From assembly GCA_017506865.1 (NCBI GenBank), contig JAFCMP010000540.1, positions 310,001-374,000 on the forward strand: a stretch of 64,000 bases of DNA. Direction: 5' to 3'. The notes below the pieces were generated by a model. The model was not told where the DNA came from, made no database searches, and worked only from the letters and a program-made list of their open reading frames with translations. Position numbers and translations under genes: made by a program. This DNA comes from Tribonema minus (Eukaryota; Sar; Xanthophyceae; Tribonematales; Tribonemataceae). This document shows, in pieces, positions 1 through 12,186 of the stretch. The first letter of the stretch is position 1. Each line of letters opens with the position of its first letter.

Positions 1-399
1 GGTCAAGGGGCTCTGCGCCAAGACACAAGGCGGAGGAGACAGGTTGTTCCGTGTTGCGCTTTGCAGCGGGCACGAAGGCTGCGACGCCCTAGTCTAGGTA
101 GAGGGTTCCGTTTTCCTGCCGGGCCACCGGAAGGTTTTTCATCGGACCCCGCAGCTCTCTTGTTGAAAGGGGGGATTGATGTGGTTCAGGGCTCAAGGCT
201 CAAGCCCTAGATGTGTGCCACTTCAAGTGCAAGCCCTAGAGGGGCGTCACCACCCCACATCTGTAGATACAAAGATCAGTTCTCTTGTCAGCCACAGCAA
301 GCACTGCTGTTGTGGTACCACAGCCATCCAATCACCAAGTCTCGGCTTCCCTGTTGCTCCGCTGCTCGCCTGCGACCGCCATCCTCATCACTGTTGCTG
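1..399. other. No gene recognised
   Basis: I see no convincing exon, RNA gene or repeat here. Open frames on both strands lack recognisable domains and overlap one another. The dispersed repeat described next begins at its right edge. Confidence 0.4.
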
Positions 400-402
400 C
401 TC

Positions 403-925
403 CCCCATAACTTTTCCCCTCCTGAAGCTCAGTGCTGAGTGCATCAACAGCTGCCAGTGCATCTCTGTCTGCTTGGCTGCTTGGTCTAGACTGCTCTTGC
501 ATCATAATGAGGGCATGACAACACCCTTGCCCACTGTGGAGTCCAAGGGCAGCAGGAGCCCCTGCAAGCACAGTCGCCTCGACCCAAACTTTTTGCCGGA
601 ATCTTATCGACGCCCATTGGTATTCAAATTCTTGGTGACCTAGCCCACCCCCAAGACAACTGTTGGAGCCCCAGTGATGGCCCGCATAACCTGAGAGATG
701 GCGGCACAGAGTGCCAACTGCTGCGGTACTGTAGAGCATTGTGCTGCCAGTCCCTGCATACACGGAGTGATGTAAGGGCATGAAGACTACAGTCACCCTA
801 GCGTCTGCTGTTCGTGCAGCAATGGCTGGTGAATTTGTACTGCTGCAGTCCCCCTCACGACCGCCCCCCCCCCCCCCCCCCCCCCCCCGTGCCTGCGCCC
901 AATCTGTTTGCACCAGCAAGGGTGA
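403..925 (+). repeat. Dispersed repeat family R1, copy 1
   Basis: This ~520-bp stretch is closely similar to 16384-17035 in the same orientation. Both contain the shared segments running from the Leu-rich 'cctgaagctca' start through 'tttgccggaatct', 'gtgacctagc' and 'gatgtaagggca', and both end near 'tgtttgcaccagc'. Copy 1 lacks the 118-bp insertion found in copy 2, so it serves as an empty-site comparator (around 735-750). It contains a 25-base C run at 864-888; copy 2 has a shorter interrupted C run at the matching place. The ORFs across it are not conserved between copies, so it looks non-coding or a decayed mobile element. Confidence 0.8.
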
Positions 926-977
926 GGTATGCGCAATCGGGATTCGGTTTGAAATCAATTCTGCCCCATTCAGGCAG

Positions 978-1135
978 CCGCGAACGGCGGGAATCAGGGG
1001 CTGGTGGTGTTCAACCGCGACCGCAGCTGTGCCACCAACATGGGCATGCGCGGCGTGTGCACAGTCTGCGGCGTGGAGGACATCATCCCGGGGCACCTTG
1101 GATGGGTGGGGCCCGAGGGTGATGGGGACGAGTAG
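978..1135 (+). other. Possible orphan exon with CxxC motif
   Basis: After a possible acceptor (ggcag, ending at 977) an open frame runs to TAG at 1133-1135. It has a protein-like composition, including an NRDR segment, an ATNMGMRG segment and a C-x2-C pair (CTVCG). No start codon, partner exon or matching domain was found. The RD..N spacing faintly recalls the third RuvC motif of TnpB/Fanzor-type nucleases, but the zinc-binding pair is on the wrong side, so I do not assign it. It could be a relic exon or a chance frame in GC-rich DNA. A 28-base G run follows at 1157-1184. Confidence 0.25.
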
Positions 1136-1184
1136 ACAAGTGGGTGGCGTGGCAGAGGGGGGGGGGGGGGGGGGGGGGGGGGGG

Positions 1185-2922
1185 ATGCGGATAATGGCAT
1201 GGGCAATGCTGGGGGTTACCCACGGGGTAGTGCAGGCAGTTGCCAGTGCTGCCTGTCGATGGTGGCAGCGGCACTTGTGACAGGGGTGGGTGCCTACTAG
1301 TAGCAACAGGGGGGGGTGTTGTTGCGGTAGTATGGTAGCTGGTGTAGCGTATGTACGTGTAGTGGGGTGTGGCCTGGACTGTACCCTCGAGGTTGCCAGC
1401 CCCCCCACTGCTTGTTCTTCAAACACTCATGACCAAGGAGCATTTGTTGAACGACAGGGGACCTTTGGGCAACCAGGGGCCACCCCCTGCCTTGGGAAGG
1501 AGTCTGACTCCGCAGTCGGGCATAACTCATCGCGACCCCGCTATAATGAAACGCACAGACGTTGTCCGCGCATAATGGAAAATATTGCAAATTCAACTTC
1601 CCATGCGAACCGAATTGGTAAGGCCATGTAGTATACCACCAGAACGCCGACAAGACGTGGTACGCAGATCTGTTGCGGTCCACGCAAATGTATCTCGTTG
1701 CAGATGTACTCTGCCACGTGCCGCTCTCTGTTTCGAGCCTCCCATCGCCGAACTGCGCTGTATCTGTGCGATGATGGTCAGCGTTATCGTGAACGACTGC
1801 GTACACAGATGTGTGCGTTGTGATGCGTAGCATTGTGCCGCCATGGCCTGCTCACTGCTATGCCATACGCTCTCATATGGCAAACTGGATTGCTGTATAT
1901 CTTAAGCACTTGCTGTTTGCTGCATTAATCGTATCCTTTCATACACCACAATGCTGCACTGCCTCTGCAGAACTGCAATGTCCTGGGTGATACATGCCTC
2001 CTGATTTGGCACGGGTGATTCATGACCTACATCAAATTCTTCCTGATTGACCGAAGGTTCTGGCCCGTCCTCTCCACACCCTGCTGCATTGCCGTCAACC
2101 CCCTGCAGCATTGACCGCAGCTTGCCCTGCATGGGTTAGGATTTCTGTTACGTGTGACGCCCGCCGTGAAGATCATCTTTGTATCAAGTGTGATGTGATG
2201 TCTTAGAGGGCTTTATCGTGTGATGTCTTAGACTAGAGGGCTTTATCGCGGTCTAAGGAGGAACCAATCTCCGAAAAAAAAGTGTAACTGCCGTTTACCG
2301 TTTACCGACGTTTGGCTGAAGCCAGATAAGATCACTCCACCTGCAGCAGTATCGACAGCAGGTTGCAGTGCCGAAAGCAGCTTGCAGCTGCTCAAAGAGT
2401 CAAACAACAGGATGAAAGGGGTGGAGCTTGTGGTCGGGATATGCGCTTTGCTGGTGGCGGTAAGTTCGGCTCTTTGATCCGATTAGCGATGTTTAGACCA
2501 CACACGAGGTGCTTGCTCGCTCCTCGATTCAGCTGTAAGGTATAGATATGCCATGCATGACAATCTCGTACATTGCAGCAGCGGCATCCATGCACACCAC
2601 AGCGCACGCACAAAAACATCAAGTTGTGTTGACGTTTCGATAAATACCATCACGGGGTTCTTGGCGTTGCTGTGACTGCGGACGTGTGAGCCTACTCAAG
2701 TGTCTCTGCTGGCTTACGAAGGGGCCCGAACGAGGCTGCTGTTGTGAAACACATCTGTCATCAAAGCATTTCGTTCAACAGCCAATCAAGAGGTGCGTGG
2801 GTGTCGAATGTTGTAACCATTTCGATAAACACGCGACTGACTGTTGCAGCACTGCAAGACGTGCTGTTAATACATCTGGATCACTTTGATGAACACAAGG
2901 CTGACCAGGCATCACTGCAACA
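1185..2922. other. No gene recognised; minor local duplication
   Basis: No coding exon could be supported. A short imperfect tandem duplication lies around 2194-2247: 'tgatgtcttag' and 'agggctttatc' occur twice, separated by a 5-base insertion in the second copy. The rest is unremarkable. Confidence 0.4.
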
Positions 2923-3798
2923 TTGTCTGTCACGATGCAGGCAAATGGCCAGTCCCTGAGGGGCTCCCCCGACGCCCATGTGCCACGGCAGGACAATGCG
3001 CATGACCCCTCTGACCTAGTTGAGGTGCAAGTGTCTGGCAGCCAGCGATCCATGGTCGCATTGACTGCGTCGTCGACATGCACAACTACGTTTGCGTATT
3101 ATCCGATGGACACTCTCAACGGAATTGTTACAGCGCAAGACGTTGTCCGTGATGACAAGCCCTGCACTGTGTACGAGGGCAGTGGCGGACGCGGCCACAC
3201 CACGGGGTTCCGCTCCACCAAGCAAGGCTTCGGGCGCCACAACAGGGGGCGGCAGGATGTGATGGGCGACAACTGCTACTATCCGCCGCCGCCGCCTGTT
3301 GTCATACCTACCGCTTCTCCGACCACGGCGCCAACCAGCATGCCCACCAGGGCTCCCACCATGGCTCCCACAGCTGCGCCCACGCCTATTGGCGGCGTCG
3401 TCTACTTTCCAATGGACTATGAGGTCGGCCGCACCGAGGAGGACGTTGCACGCAACGACAAGCGCTGCGAGGTGTATGAGGGCAGCGGCGCGGGCGGCGG
3501 CCGCACCAAGGGCTTCAAAACCACCAAGCGCGGGTTTGGCACGCACAACAGGGGCAGAGACGACGTACTCGGCGCTTACGACGTGAGCCCTACGGTGTGC
3601 GGCGGAACCGTTGACCCCACCCTCACCTTCTACCCCATGGACGTGCTTAACGGTATCACTGCAGATGACGTGGGGCGCGGCGACAAGAACAATTCGGTGT
3701 ACGAAGGCAGTGGCGGGCTCGGGGGAACTCAGGGATTCGTGACATCCAAGCGAGGCTTCGGTGCCACTAACAGGGGAAGGAGTGACCTCATGGGTTAG
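2923..3798 (+). CDS. Protein with three copies of a novel YPMD/YEGSG/NRGR repeat and a PT-rich linker
   Basis: The open frame encodes 291 residues ending at TAG 3796-3798. I do not recognise the family. It holds three copies of a ~58-residue unit at about residues 57-115, 159-217 and 235-291. Each has the ordered landmarks YPMD (FPMD in copy 2), a DV.R.DK segment, VYEGSG, a GF..(T/S)K segment, GFG..NRGR and a closing D-(V/L)-(M/L)-G. Copies 1 and 2 are joined by five prolines and a PTxxPT-type linker (residues 121-156), a composition common in secreted or wall proteins of stramenopiles. The start is uncertain. The first ATG lies just upstream of a possible acceptor (gatgcag ending at 2940), so the real protein may begin in an unseen upstream exon carrying a signal peptide. 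Identity among repeats is high enough to suggest one conserved fold. Extracellular localisation is inference. Confidence 0.6.
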   Translation: MSVTMQANGQSLRGSPDAHVPRQDNAHDPSDLVEVQVSGSQRSMVALTASSTCTTTFAYYPMDTLNGIVTAQDVVRDDKPCTVYEGSGGRGHTTGFRSTKQGFGRHNRGRQDVMGDNCYYPPPPPVVIPTASPTTAPTSMPTRAPTMAPTAAPTPIGGVVYFPMDYEVGRTEEDVARNDKRCEVYEGSGAGGGRTKGFKTTKRGFGTHNRGRDDVLGAYDVSPTVCGGTVDPTLTFYPMDVLNGITADDVGRGDKNNSVYEGSGGLGGTQGFVTSKRGFGATNRGRSDLMG

Positions 3799-5135
3799 CA
3801 GGTACAGAGTGTTGTTGGATGATCCTCTCCTGTAGCTGCCGGTGCTCAGTCTCGTCTGACTTCTCACCCTAGCCTCGGTGTAAGTGGGGCGCAACCAAAA
3901 GCGACTACAAGCGCTGCTGCCTGCTGCCCTGCAGTAGTGGCCTTCGAATGATAGTCTTTCCGAGATGATGCATGTTCCTAGCGTGTTGGCTGTGCTTAGA
4001 TTGCCACAAACCTGTTCCGTAAAGTGGTGTGTGATGAGGCGCGTGTCTGTCTGTAGCTTGCGCCCTGTGCCCTGTGCCCTCTGGCGCTGGCTGGTCATTC
4101 GACTAAGTTGAAGTACGGCTCCAACTCCAACAATACCAGATACTTGTGTTGACACTGGTGCGCGTGTGCGCGTTGTCTTGCCTGCATGAACGTCAGGGGA
4201 TGCCAAGTTGAACAACATTCGCGGCCTGTTGTGGCAGCAAATTTTGTGCTGAGACTCTCACCTTGAGAGCACGTATGCCTGTCCCTCTGCACCTGTGGTC
4301 ACATCATTGAGTAGGCCTGCATGTGCCATTGTCATGAGTGTTCAGCTTGCCCAAGTCCTGGTCGCTGGAACAGAGAAGGCAGTGGCTGCTAGCGTGCGAT
4401 GCAGCATGCGTACAGTGTGATTGTGCACACAGGCAAAACGGTAGTACATCTGCAACTGCCTGAGTTCACTGTGATGCTGTTCAACCAGGAATTTGCCGTG
4501 TCTCCAGGTGAGTTGACGCAACTGCATGACATCGGCTCTGATGAGGCGGATGTGCCTCAGAATGATGCGACATACGCAAGCAAGCCAATACTGATGGCAG
4601 GCATATATGATGCCAACTTTTTTGACAATGATAGTGACTGGTGCATGCCAGAGGTTGATGATAGGGAAGCGTACAACAACACACACTCATGCAAGCAGAT
4701 CAAGCGGCATCATTGCTGACTCCACCACGCACAACAAAGCTGAGCATTGCAGCAGGCGTAGACGCAATATAACGTATACTCAAAAACAAAACTGGCCATG
4801 GTCCATTGAGCTTGAGTGCAACATGCTTGCCACTCAATGTCCTGTTGCACTGTCTGGTGAAGCATTGGGCCATCCCTTCAGCCAGCCTAAGCGCTATGTG
4901 ATGATGATGTGTGATTGGTTGCTGTGTCTCATGAAAGCTTTACATTTGCGACGCCAAAATCAGCACCTTCCTGACACGCGCAGCCCATTCTGCTGGATCT
5001 GTGAAACGAAGGGCGCTGCCACCGCTGATCAGCAAGCGGCTTGCCGCATGAACCCTGTTCAAATGCCCCGGCCTATGGTAGTCCAAGGCAACGAGAGTGC
5101 CTTGCCAGTCATAAAGCATGCCCCACCCCCGCCCC
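3799..5135. other. Intergenic; one exon-like frame at about 4434-4508
   Basis: Mostly without signal. One internal-exon-like piece lies at about 4434-4508 on the plus strand: an acceptor-like cacacag, a frame reading KTVVHLQLPEF and MLFNQEFAVSP, then a strong donor (ccag|gtgagt). No flanking exons were found, so it may be chance or a relic. Nothing else is recognised before the 3' end of the Kelch gene. Confidence 0.3.
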
Positions 5136-8100
5136 TCACGCAAGCATCGCCGCAGCAGCTGCTACTGCTGCCGCCGCGATGGCCGTCCATGCTCTAAGCA
5201 ATGGTGCAGCTCCAGTGGCCGTGTCTGCTGGTGTTTCTTGGTACCAGAACACGTCCGATTCTAGAGGCCAGTACGCGTTGTTCACCCTTGGGCCCTGGCC
5301 TCCAAAAACATACATCTTTGACTGCAATGGGTCCACAGCGCCACCAAACCGAAAACGGGGGAACGGAAGCTCGAAGAGGGATGAGGATGATGTCCAGCAG
5401 TCATTGGCAAGGTCGTACCATTCAACATCCGTTATGCCCGTCTGGTTGTCCTCGCCGCCCACCACAGTCAACCGGTCATTCAGCATGTCCTGATTTAGGA
5501 GAAGAGCAAGTTCAGCGGCCATTGATGAGTTTGTCATTGCAGTGCAAGTGAGCTAGAACAATCGTCGAAGGTGAGCCTACTGGCGAGCAGCGAACTGCAG
5601 AATCTAGTTTGAGAGGGCCGGGGGCTCTACAATGAGTAGAAGGGAGCACCAGCAATTGAGCGACATGCCAGACCCCTAATTTGCCCCCGATACCTGCATT
5701 GTTTGGATTCTCATGAGGTGTGTGGCCAAACTTCCACACATCCATCCAACACAGCCACGCCACAACAACATTTTCCTTGAAGTATCAGCATGCCATTGAG
5801 CTGTAACAACAGCACTGTAACAGTTTGTAGTTGGTCAGATGTGACCCTCAAACATGCTGAAATTTGCACGTTGTTCAATCTAACCCGCCAAACTTCTTGA
5901 AAAATTAACAAGCAGCAAAACTGCAAGGTGTGCTCGGGCAACGTTGAAGTTAGTCGCCCAATAAAGAAGGCATGATACTCCGATGTGAGTAAAGAGAAAC
6001 GCCAGAGCCCAGAAATTTGGTGATCGTGCCGATCTGCTGCGCATTGAACATTTCATGCACCGATGCTGTGGGAAGCACCATCTCCACGCATCCCCCAATT
6101 GTGTCAATAACCAGCAACTACACAGCACAGGCGCAGCACAACCGGCATTGCCGGTAACAAAGCAAAAATGTAATGGGGCTGTTACCCCACAATTACTACG
6201 TGTTCGGCTCGCAACGCTGTTGGTATGGGCCAGCAGGTATCAGGATGTTGAGTATGCCCATTGCGAGGTAGTCAATGCTGTTGTCCTCAGCATAGCACTC
6301 AACAGCAGGAAGACATGCAGCGAGCAGCTGCACAAGTACGCACGCCGCACTCACCAGAACAAAATCGCCGCGTCCTGATGTCATGTCGGCAGCAGCCGCC
6401 CATGTACCTTTTGCAATGTCGTACTTTTCAGTAGAAACCTTGGCGCCAGTCTGATCGTCTAGGTTGAATCCTCCCATGCAGTACGCCACCGTGCTGCGAT
6501 CCGACCAGCATTCATGGTCACCACGGGCTTCGATGATTGGCATGCCATCCGTAAACGTCAGCGTCGGAGTTCCGCCTGTAAAGCACAATGAGCGTGTAGA
6601 CATGTTGGAAGCCAATGCCCCCGTTTGTTCACACAACAATGTGTACACACCTGCAAGACTGAAGAGGGTGCTCAAATTGGTGACGAAAGTGCACAGCAAA
6701 CCCTGACGATACGCATCATTCAAAACTAACAAGGTACTTTGAAGTATAGGAAGGTCATGCAGGCGTCGCCTTCATGGCAGCATCCTGCAATGGTATGAAG
6801 ACATGGTCTGCGGTCGCCATATGGCCATACGCAATGGTGCACTGACATCTAGTCTGCTGCGCTCATTTGACAATAAAAGCAGTGGCTGTCAGCACAGCAT
6901 CTGATTCTGAATGTGAAGGTGTAGGGCACTTTGCTGCAAGTGTTTAACGCAACCTGCCTGCCACAAGCGAAGTCTGGGATTGATTTGAAGTGCCCTTGCA
7001 ACTTCTGGCAACTTGAAATGTCGTTGAAATCCAGCTCGCAGGTAGATCAAATGGCCCTATTTTAACTATCTGCAACAATATCAGTGGTGCTGCTTCCAAC
7101 CTCTAGACGCCTGCCATCTGCCCTCTGCGCTACTAATTCATTTATGATGCGATGAGGACTTGAACTTGCTTCACATCTGCCACTAGTCTAGGACCTGCAT
7201 GGCTACTTTGTATCACGACAGAGGCGTTCTACACAACATTAGGGACGCAGACTGCAAGCGAGGTTATGCATACCTGTGCCAGTGCCGACGGTCACGAGCG
7301 TGGTCAGCCCTGACGTTTCCGTGTAGTTAGCATCATAGCCCCCCACCAGCGCAATAACGTTGTCCCCCGCCACAAACGCCGCTGAGTCCGATGTGCAGTT
7401 CACCCAGTCCACCAGCGCCGTCCACTCCTCCGTGTCCACATTGTACATGTCGACCTCGCACACCATGGTATCGTTGTTTGTTCGGCCACCAAAAATGAAG
7501 ATGTTAGCACCAAGGGCCGCGGCGGAAAAGCGGTAGCGCGGCGTCAGCATCGGTGTGCTGGCTTGATACGTGTCCGTCTCTGGGTAGTAGATGTCAACCC
7601 TGTCCGTGACGTTTTGGCAGCTGACGGCCTGTATGTTTTCCGTGCACCCCCCCAGCAGGACCATGGTGGTAGTGTCAGAGACATTGGCAGGCACAGTGAC
7701 GACGGTGGTGTCGCTGCGCTTCGTGGCCAGATTGTTGGCGTCTTCCGACCACTCCCACAAGTAGCGATCCGTGCAGAAGTAGATCTGCACACAAAGCGGC
7801 GAGTGGACATGTATGCAAGTGAGGAGGCAGAAACAGCGAGAGGAGACGAAGCGGGCAATGGCTATACATGTATGCCGTCAGGCCATCACCAGAAAATGGT
7901 CATATGAACTCTGAAGGATGCATGGATCACAAACAACACACAACATGCTGCTGGCTGAATTACGAGCATGCTTGGTGACATGTAGCAATGAATGAGGTTC
8001 AGGCTCGTGAGCTTCGTTGCACATCAATATACAGGCAAGCCATTACAAACATTCATTCGTTCAACAGCTGATACTCGCTATGAGCTGCAAAGCACAAGCG

Positions 8101-8424
8101 ACATCAATTTTGGAGGCTGTTGAAGAATTGCAAGTTCTCGGCCCGTGCGCCATGCTGGCGACTGCTGACAGCCCCGATAGCATTGAGCACTTTGAAGTAA
8201 GAAGAATGCTGCTGGGTTGGATTGTCTGCTGCTGAACTCTGCTGAAGGAATCCAAGAATTGTCACGGAGCTCAGGACACTCACATCTGTGTCGGCCCCGT
8301 CTTGCACCTTCGAGCAGGATTCCTGCTTCGCACCTAAATCGCAAGCGCCCTGTGCAGTGCCAACGAGCACCGCAAGCAACCAAGCCCCGCACAACCGCAT
8401 GATTGCTAGTGTCTGCGGCCTCAA
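5136..8424 (-). CDS. Secreted or GPI-anchored Kelch-repeat beta-propeller protein (4 exons)
   Basis: Exons on the minus strand are 8424-8284, 7784-7274, 6575-6355 and 5489-5136. They total 1227 nt and encode 408 aa with all phases in frame. All introns are GT..AG. Residues 1-29 look like a signal peptide; an alternative start is M9, giving MRLCGAWLLAVLVG. The rest carries kelch-type blades, each with a beta-strand followed by paired glycines: VLLGG, IFIFGG, IALVGG, AYCMGG, LTVVGG and YVFGG. These are spaced about 45-55 residues apart, with W-containing strands between (EEWTAL, GTWAAA, DCWTSS). Several N-x-S/T sequons fit an extracellular chain. The C-terminus is a hydrophobic Ala-rich tail with no charged residue after it, which would suit a GPI signal (inference). 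Kelch propellers bind proteins or glycans; the partner is unknown. Confidence 0.8.
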
Positions 8425-8942
8425 CTTTTACTTCACCTTGATCTTGAAGTTTTCCGCGAACAACACACACAGCTCAAGACGTGACATTCGCTATTCAGGT
8501 GAGTTGCTTGTGCCGGATGCCGGGAGTCAATGTATCGGCTTCAAGAGTGTGTTCCGCAACCATGCTTTAGAATGACAGAACATCACAGCCACGAGTGCGC
8601 GCTGCGCAAGCGCTACTTGGCATGGCATTTCTCAAATGGCGATAAAGGCATCGCAGCAAGAAATCGTGCTAGGCGGAGGTCTACTTCGCTGAGCAATCAA
8701 GTTTATGTGCCGCCCGTGATACGCTGCTTTCGTCATCCGAGTCGCTTGCGGCCTTCCCACGGCTGTCGGGCCAGAGCACTGCACTGCATACCTTGCTGAC
8801 TGCAAAAACTCAGCAGCTGCAATAATGGTTTGCTGGCTCTGCTGTTGACATACCACAGTACTCTCTCACACCCTGCCTGCCTTTCAGCAGCTCCAAAAGC
8901 CTATCTTGATTCCTGGCAGCGAGGAGCGAATCCTCTCATCAA
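8425..8942. other. Short intergenic region between divergent genes
   Basis: About 520 bp separates the start of the minus-strand Kelch gene from the start of the plus-strand HAD gene, so both promoters must lie here. No TATA box or other clear element was recognised. Confidence 0.4.
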
Positions 8943-11900
8943 GTGGCAGACATCATGCAGCTGCGAAAAGCGGGCTTTTTGGCTTTGTGGCTTGCAAGAA
9001 AGGAGGCATGCGGCTTGGCGTCTTCAGCCTTCAGGCATGTTGGCCAAAAAGCTTCGGGCACAAGAAGGCAGGCGGCAGCTTCTTCGACGGCGGCGGAGTT
9101 GCAGAAGCCAGTGGTAGAACTGTCCCAGGAGACTCTTGCATCGCTGCCGGAGATCAAAGCCGTTGCCAGTGACATAGATGGAACATGCACGGCTCCGGAT
9201 CTGCAGGTGAGCGTTTACCAGACTTACTTGCGGTAATAATGTCGTCCCTGTCCTTCACAAGTACACAGAGTAGTAGTAGAGATGGTTATGAGACCCGGTT
9301 GATGGCACAATGACATGCACGCAGGCGATGCTGTGCATACTGTTCTGCAAGTCTGTATCCCCTCCCTCCCTGCTGATAACATACCTGTCGTGCCGATGAT
9401 GTGAAATTGACATGCTCTAGATTGTCTACATGATGTTGTTAATAACGACAAGATTTCTACATGCACCAAGACATGGTGTGCCCATGGAAAACCGTGCGTC
9501 CGTTGCGCATACACTCGTTGCACTTGCAGCACGGAGAGCACGCCATCATACAGATCACCAGCGCACATGTATGCAGCCTGCTTATCATATGCCACCAACT
9601 CCTGTGATTTAATTGGTCATTGCACTATCGAACGTTGTTATGATGGCAGACAAGTCAACGAAGCACTTCAACATGCGCTTGCCGCAACTCAATCTGCAGC
9701 TTCAGTGATTGTGCTGCAAACTTGCCTTGGTATCCTGCCTGATGCCTCATGCGTCATCACATCATGTACTTTTCCTTTCCTCTACATCACCCTCTCGTGC
9801 TGCAGGTACCTCAGCGTGTGATGGATGCCATTGTAGCAACTTTAGACTCTGGCATTGTGTTCTTCCCAGCAACAGGCAAAAGCCGTGCTGGGATGATGAA
9901 CACCCTGGGGCCAGCAGGGGATATATTGAAGGCGAGGGGCGCTCCTGGTGTGTACATACAGGGGCTCGTTGTGTATGGACCTGGACCAGACAGCAAGGTT
10001 ATATACGAGCGATTACTGGGTGCGGACATTGGGCGCGAGGTTGCACAGGTCAGTCATCGCAGGATTGCAGAAAGAGTTGCACATGAAGCCTGCCCTGAGG
10101 AGAATAATACGTATGTGCCTGCATTGCTCGTGTGTGGTCTATGGCAAGGTCAATCTCAAAATGAAGGCTGCTTACATATGTTGACAGCCATCAAACTGGG
10201 TTGCTGGCCAGGATGCCACTGAGTGTTGCGATTGCACCGGGGGTTCAGTTTTCTGCAGTACTTGAGTGTGCCTGATCGCTAGAGCGCAATTATAGTGTTC
10301 AGACTGGTTCCTTCATTGGGGTGTTCACGGATAGTGCTCAACTCAAATTGGACCATGGACCACCATGTATGTAGAACATGAGCATGTGCAATGTATTATC
10401 CGCAGATCACGATGTTCAGTCACCAGCAGGTGGTGTCACCGCGGCCGGCAACAGTGCATTGTGGGGGTCGTTGTACAGGGAGGGGTTGTTGTACAGCGAA
10501 CCTCCGGTGTTGCATGCACGTATCGCATGCATGAAACGCTGGGGGGGTATCGTGTTGATTGTAATGGCGCAGTGGCCTCCGGAGGGGCCTCCCTGCAGCA
10601 CATTCAGGACTCTGGGTCATGATGTGAAGCTGAGATGGCCATTAAGGCTGAGCAGAGGTCCAACCAACGGTACACACTTGCTCTTTCAGCTTCAGCAACG
10701 TAGACTACCGACATTGCGCTTCTTGATGTAGACAAGTCAGTGATGGCATATGTCATGATTGCAGAAGCACACCACTTTTGACCTACTCTTTGTGTGATGA
10801 ATGGCGTTGTAATGGCAATCCCTCACCAACTGCTGTCCTGCGCTTGCGTCTCTTCAGTTTTGTAGGGACAGGAACATGTCGTTAATCGCCTACAGCGGCG
10901 ATCGCATAGTGTGTACCCGTTTGGAGGACAAATACGTCACCACCATTGCAGACTACCACGAGCCTTTCCCAGAAGCCGTGGGCGAGATAGATGAAGCCAT
11001 GGCTGCAGGCTTGCCCGTACACAAGCTGATCATCATGGCACCAGCTGAGGAGGTAGTACAGCAGAGGCCTGCACTGGCGCAGCTCTTGGGGCAGCGCGCC
11101 AGCCTCGTGCAAGCCATGTGAGTGTCAAATGGGGGTGTGCTGATAGCTTTGGTGCGGCGCAGTGTCGCGGTGCTGCTGCCGCCTTGCAACAGTCATGATG
11201 CGGGCAGATTGCCACTGCCTGTCTCAGTAGGTCCTCATGCTTCTTGCACCTGGCCACCGCTCCTATTCTGACATGAAGTGCAGCATGCATGGCAGCCAAC
11301 TGCCAGATTGTCTGGTGATGTTGCTTGTTGCTGTTTTCTCATTGCAGCCATTTTTCAGACATGCAGCACACAACATTAACACATGCCCACTTCTGATGCT
11401 GCCTTCATTTGCAGGCCTCACATGTTAGAGGTGCTTCCGCTAGGGGCCAGCAAGGGGATTGGTGTCGCCAAGCTTTTGGCGCACATGGGCTTTAAGGTCG
11501 AAAACCTCATGGCCATGGGTGATGCCGAGAATGACATTGAGATGCTAAAGTGAGTCGTGACGTGCTGATTTGCTGATTTGCAGTTCCTACAAGTGCAAAC
11601 GCTCACTGTACTTTGGGCTGTTGCCACGATGAAAGTCTCGCAAGCAAATGCAGTTCTGTGTCAATACTTCAATTCTAATTTACAGCTGGCCACAATAGGT
11701 AAACAATAAGGAATGATGTTGTCATTGTGCACGAGCGTGCGCTTTGTGGATGCTTGATTCGCAGCTGAATATCTTCTGCATGCTTTTCATCGGAGGTAGC
11801 AGGGAATCATCGTCTTCGTCAGCAACGATGTGGGAACCTACTGCAGGTGTTTTGTTCCTTGTGTCAATGCCAGTTGCGCTTCCACTCCTTACAGACCATG

Positions 11901-12186
11901 CGGCTTGCTGCACTGTGGATGGAGCTAAATTATACGCAGCTGTAGAGCAGAAGGCGAGTTTTGGCTGTTGGCAGCATGTGGGAGGGAGCACTCACAGAAT
12001 GATCGCCTTATTTTGGTTGTGCTGTGTGCTGTCTGCCCCTGTGACAGAATGGCTGCTGTTTCGGTGGCGATGGGAAACGCAGATCCGGAGGTGAAGAAGG
12101 TTGCGCGGTTTGTTGCGCCCACTAATGCACAAGAAGGTGCAGCGGTTGCACTAGAAACGCTGCTGCAGCTTCGGCCACGGCAGTGA
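8943..12186 (+). CDS. Cof-type HAD-superfamily phosphatase (5 exons)
   Basis: Exons are 8943-9206, 9806-10048, 10858-11117, 11415-11549 and 12048-12186 (1041 nt, 346 aa, phases consistent). All four HAD motifs are present. Motif I is DIDGT, with nucleophile D77 and D79. Motif II is the PATGKSR segment, with T111. The motif III lysine is in LGASKG (K269). Motif IV is MGDAENDIEML, with D292 and D296. A following MGNAD block is typical of the Cof/YidA subfamily. These enzymes dephosphorylate small phosphorylated metabolites such as sugar phosphates, FMN or PLP; the substrate cannot be read from sequence. About 70 residues precede motif I, longer than bacterial homologues. A hydrophobic GFLALWLA stretch is followed by a GLASSAF junction and a basic Ser/Ala-rich stretch, which could be a plastid-type presequence (inference). 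An alternative start is the ATG at 8955. Confidence 0.88.

Noticed and set aside
978..1135. Possible TnpB/Fanzor RuvC-III remnant (NRDR..ATNM)
   Set aside because: The motif is too short, the CxxC pair is on the wrong side, and no other nuclease motif is nearby.
332..1426. 364-codon open frame on the minus strand through the C and G runs
   Set aside because: It is dominated by poly-Pro and poly-Gly from the mononucleotide runs and overlaps a dispersed repeat whose other copy does not keep the frame.
3016..4218. 400-codon open frame on the minus strand
   Set aside because: It is antisense to the triple-repeat ORF. Its open state follows from the GC-biased third positions of that gene, and it has no domain or splice logic.
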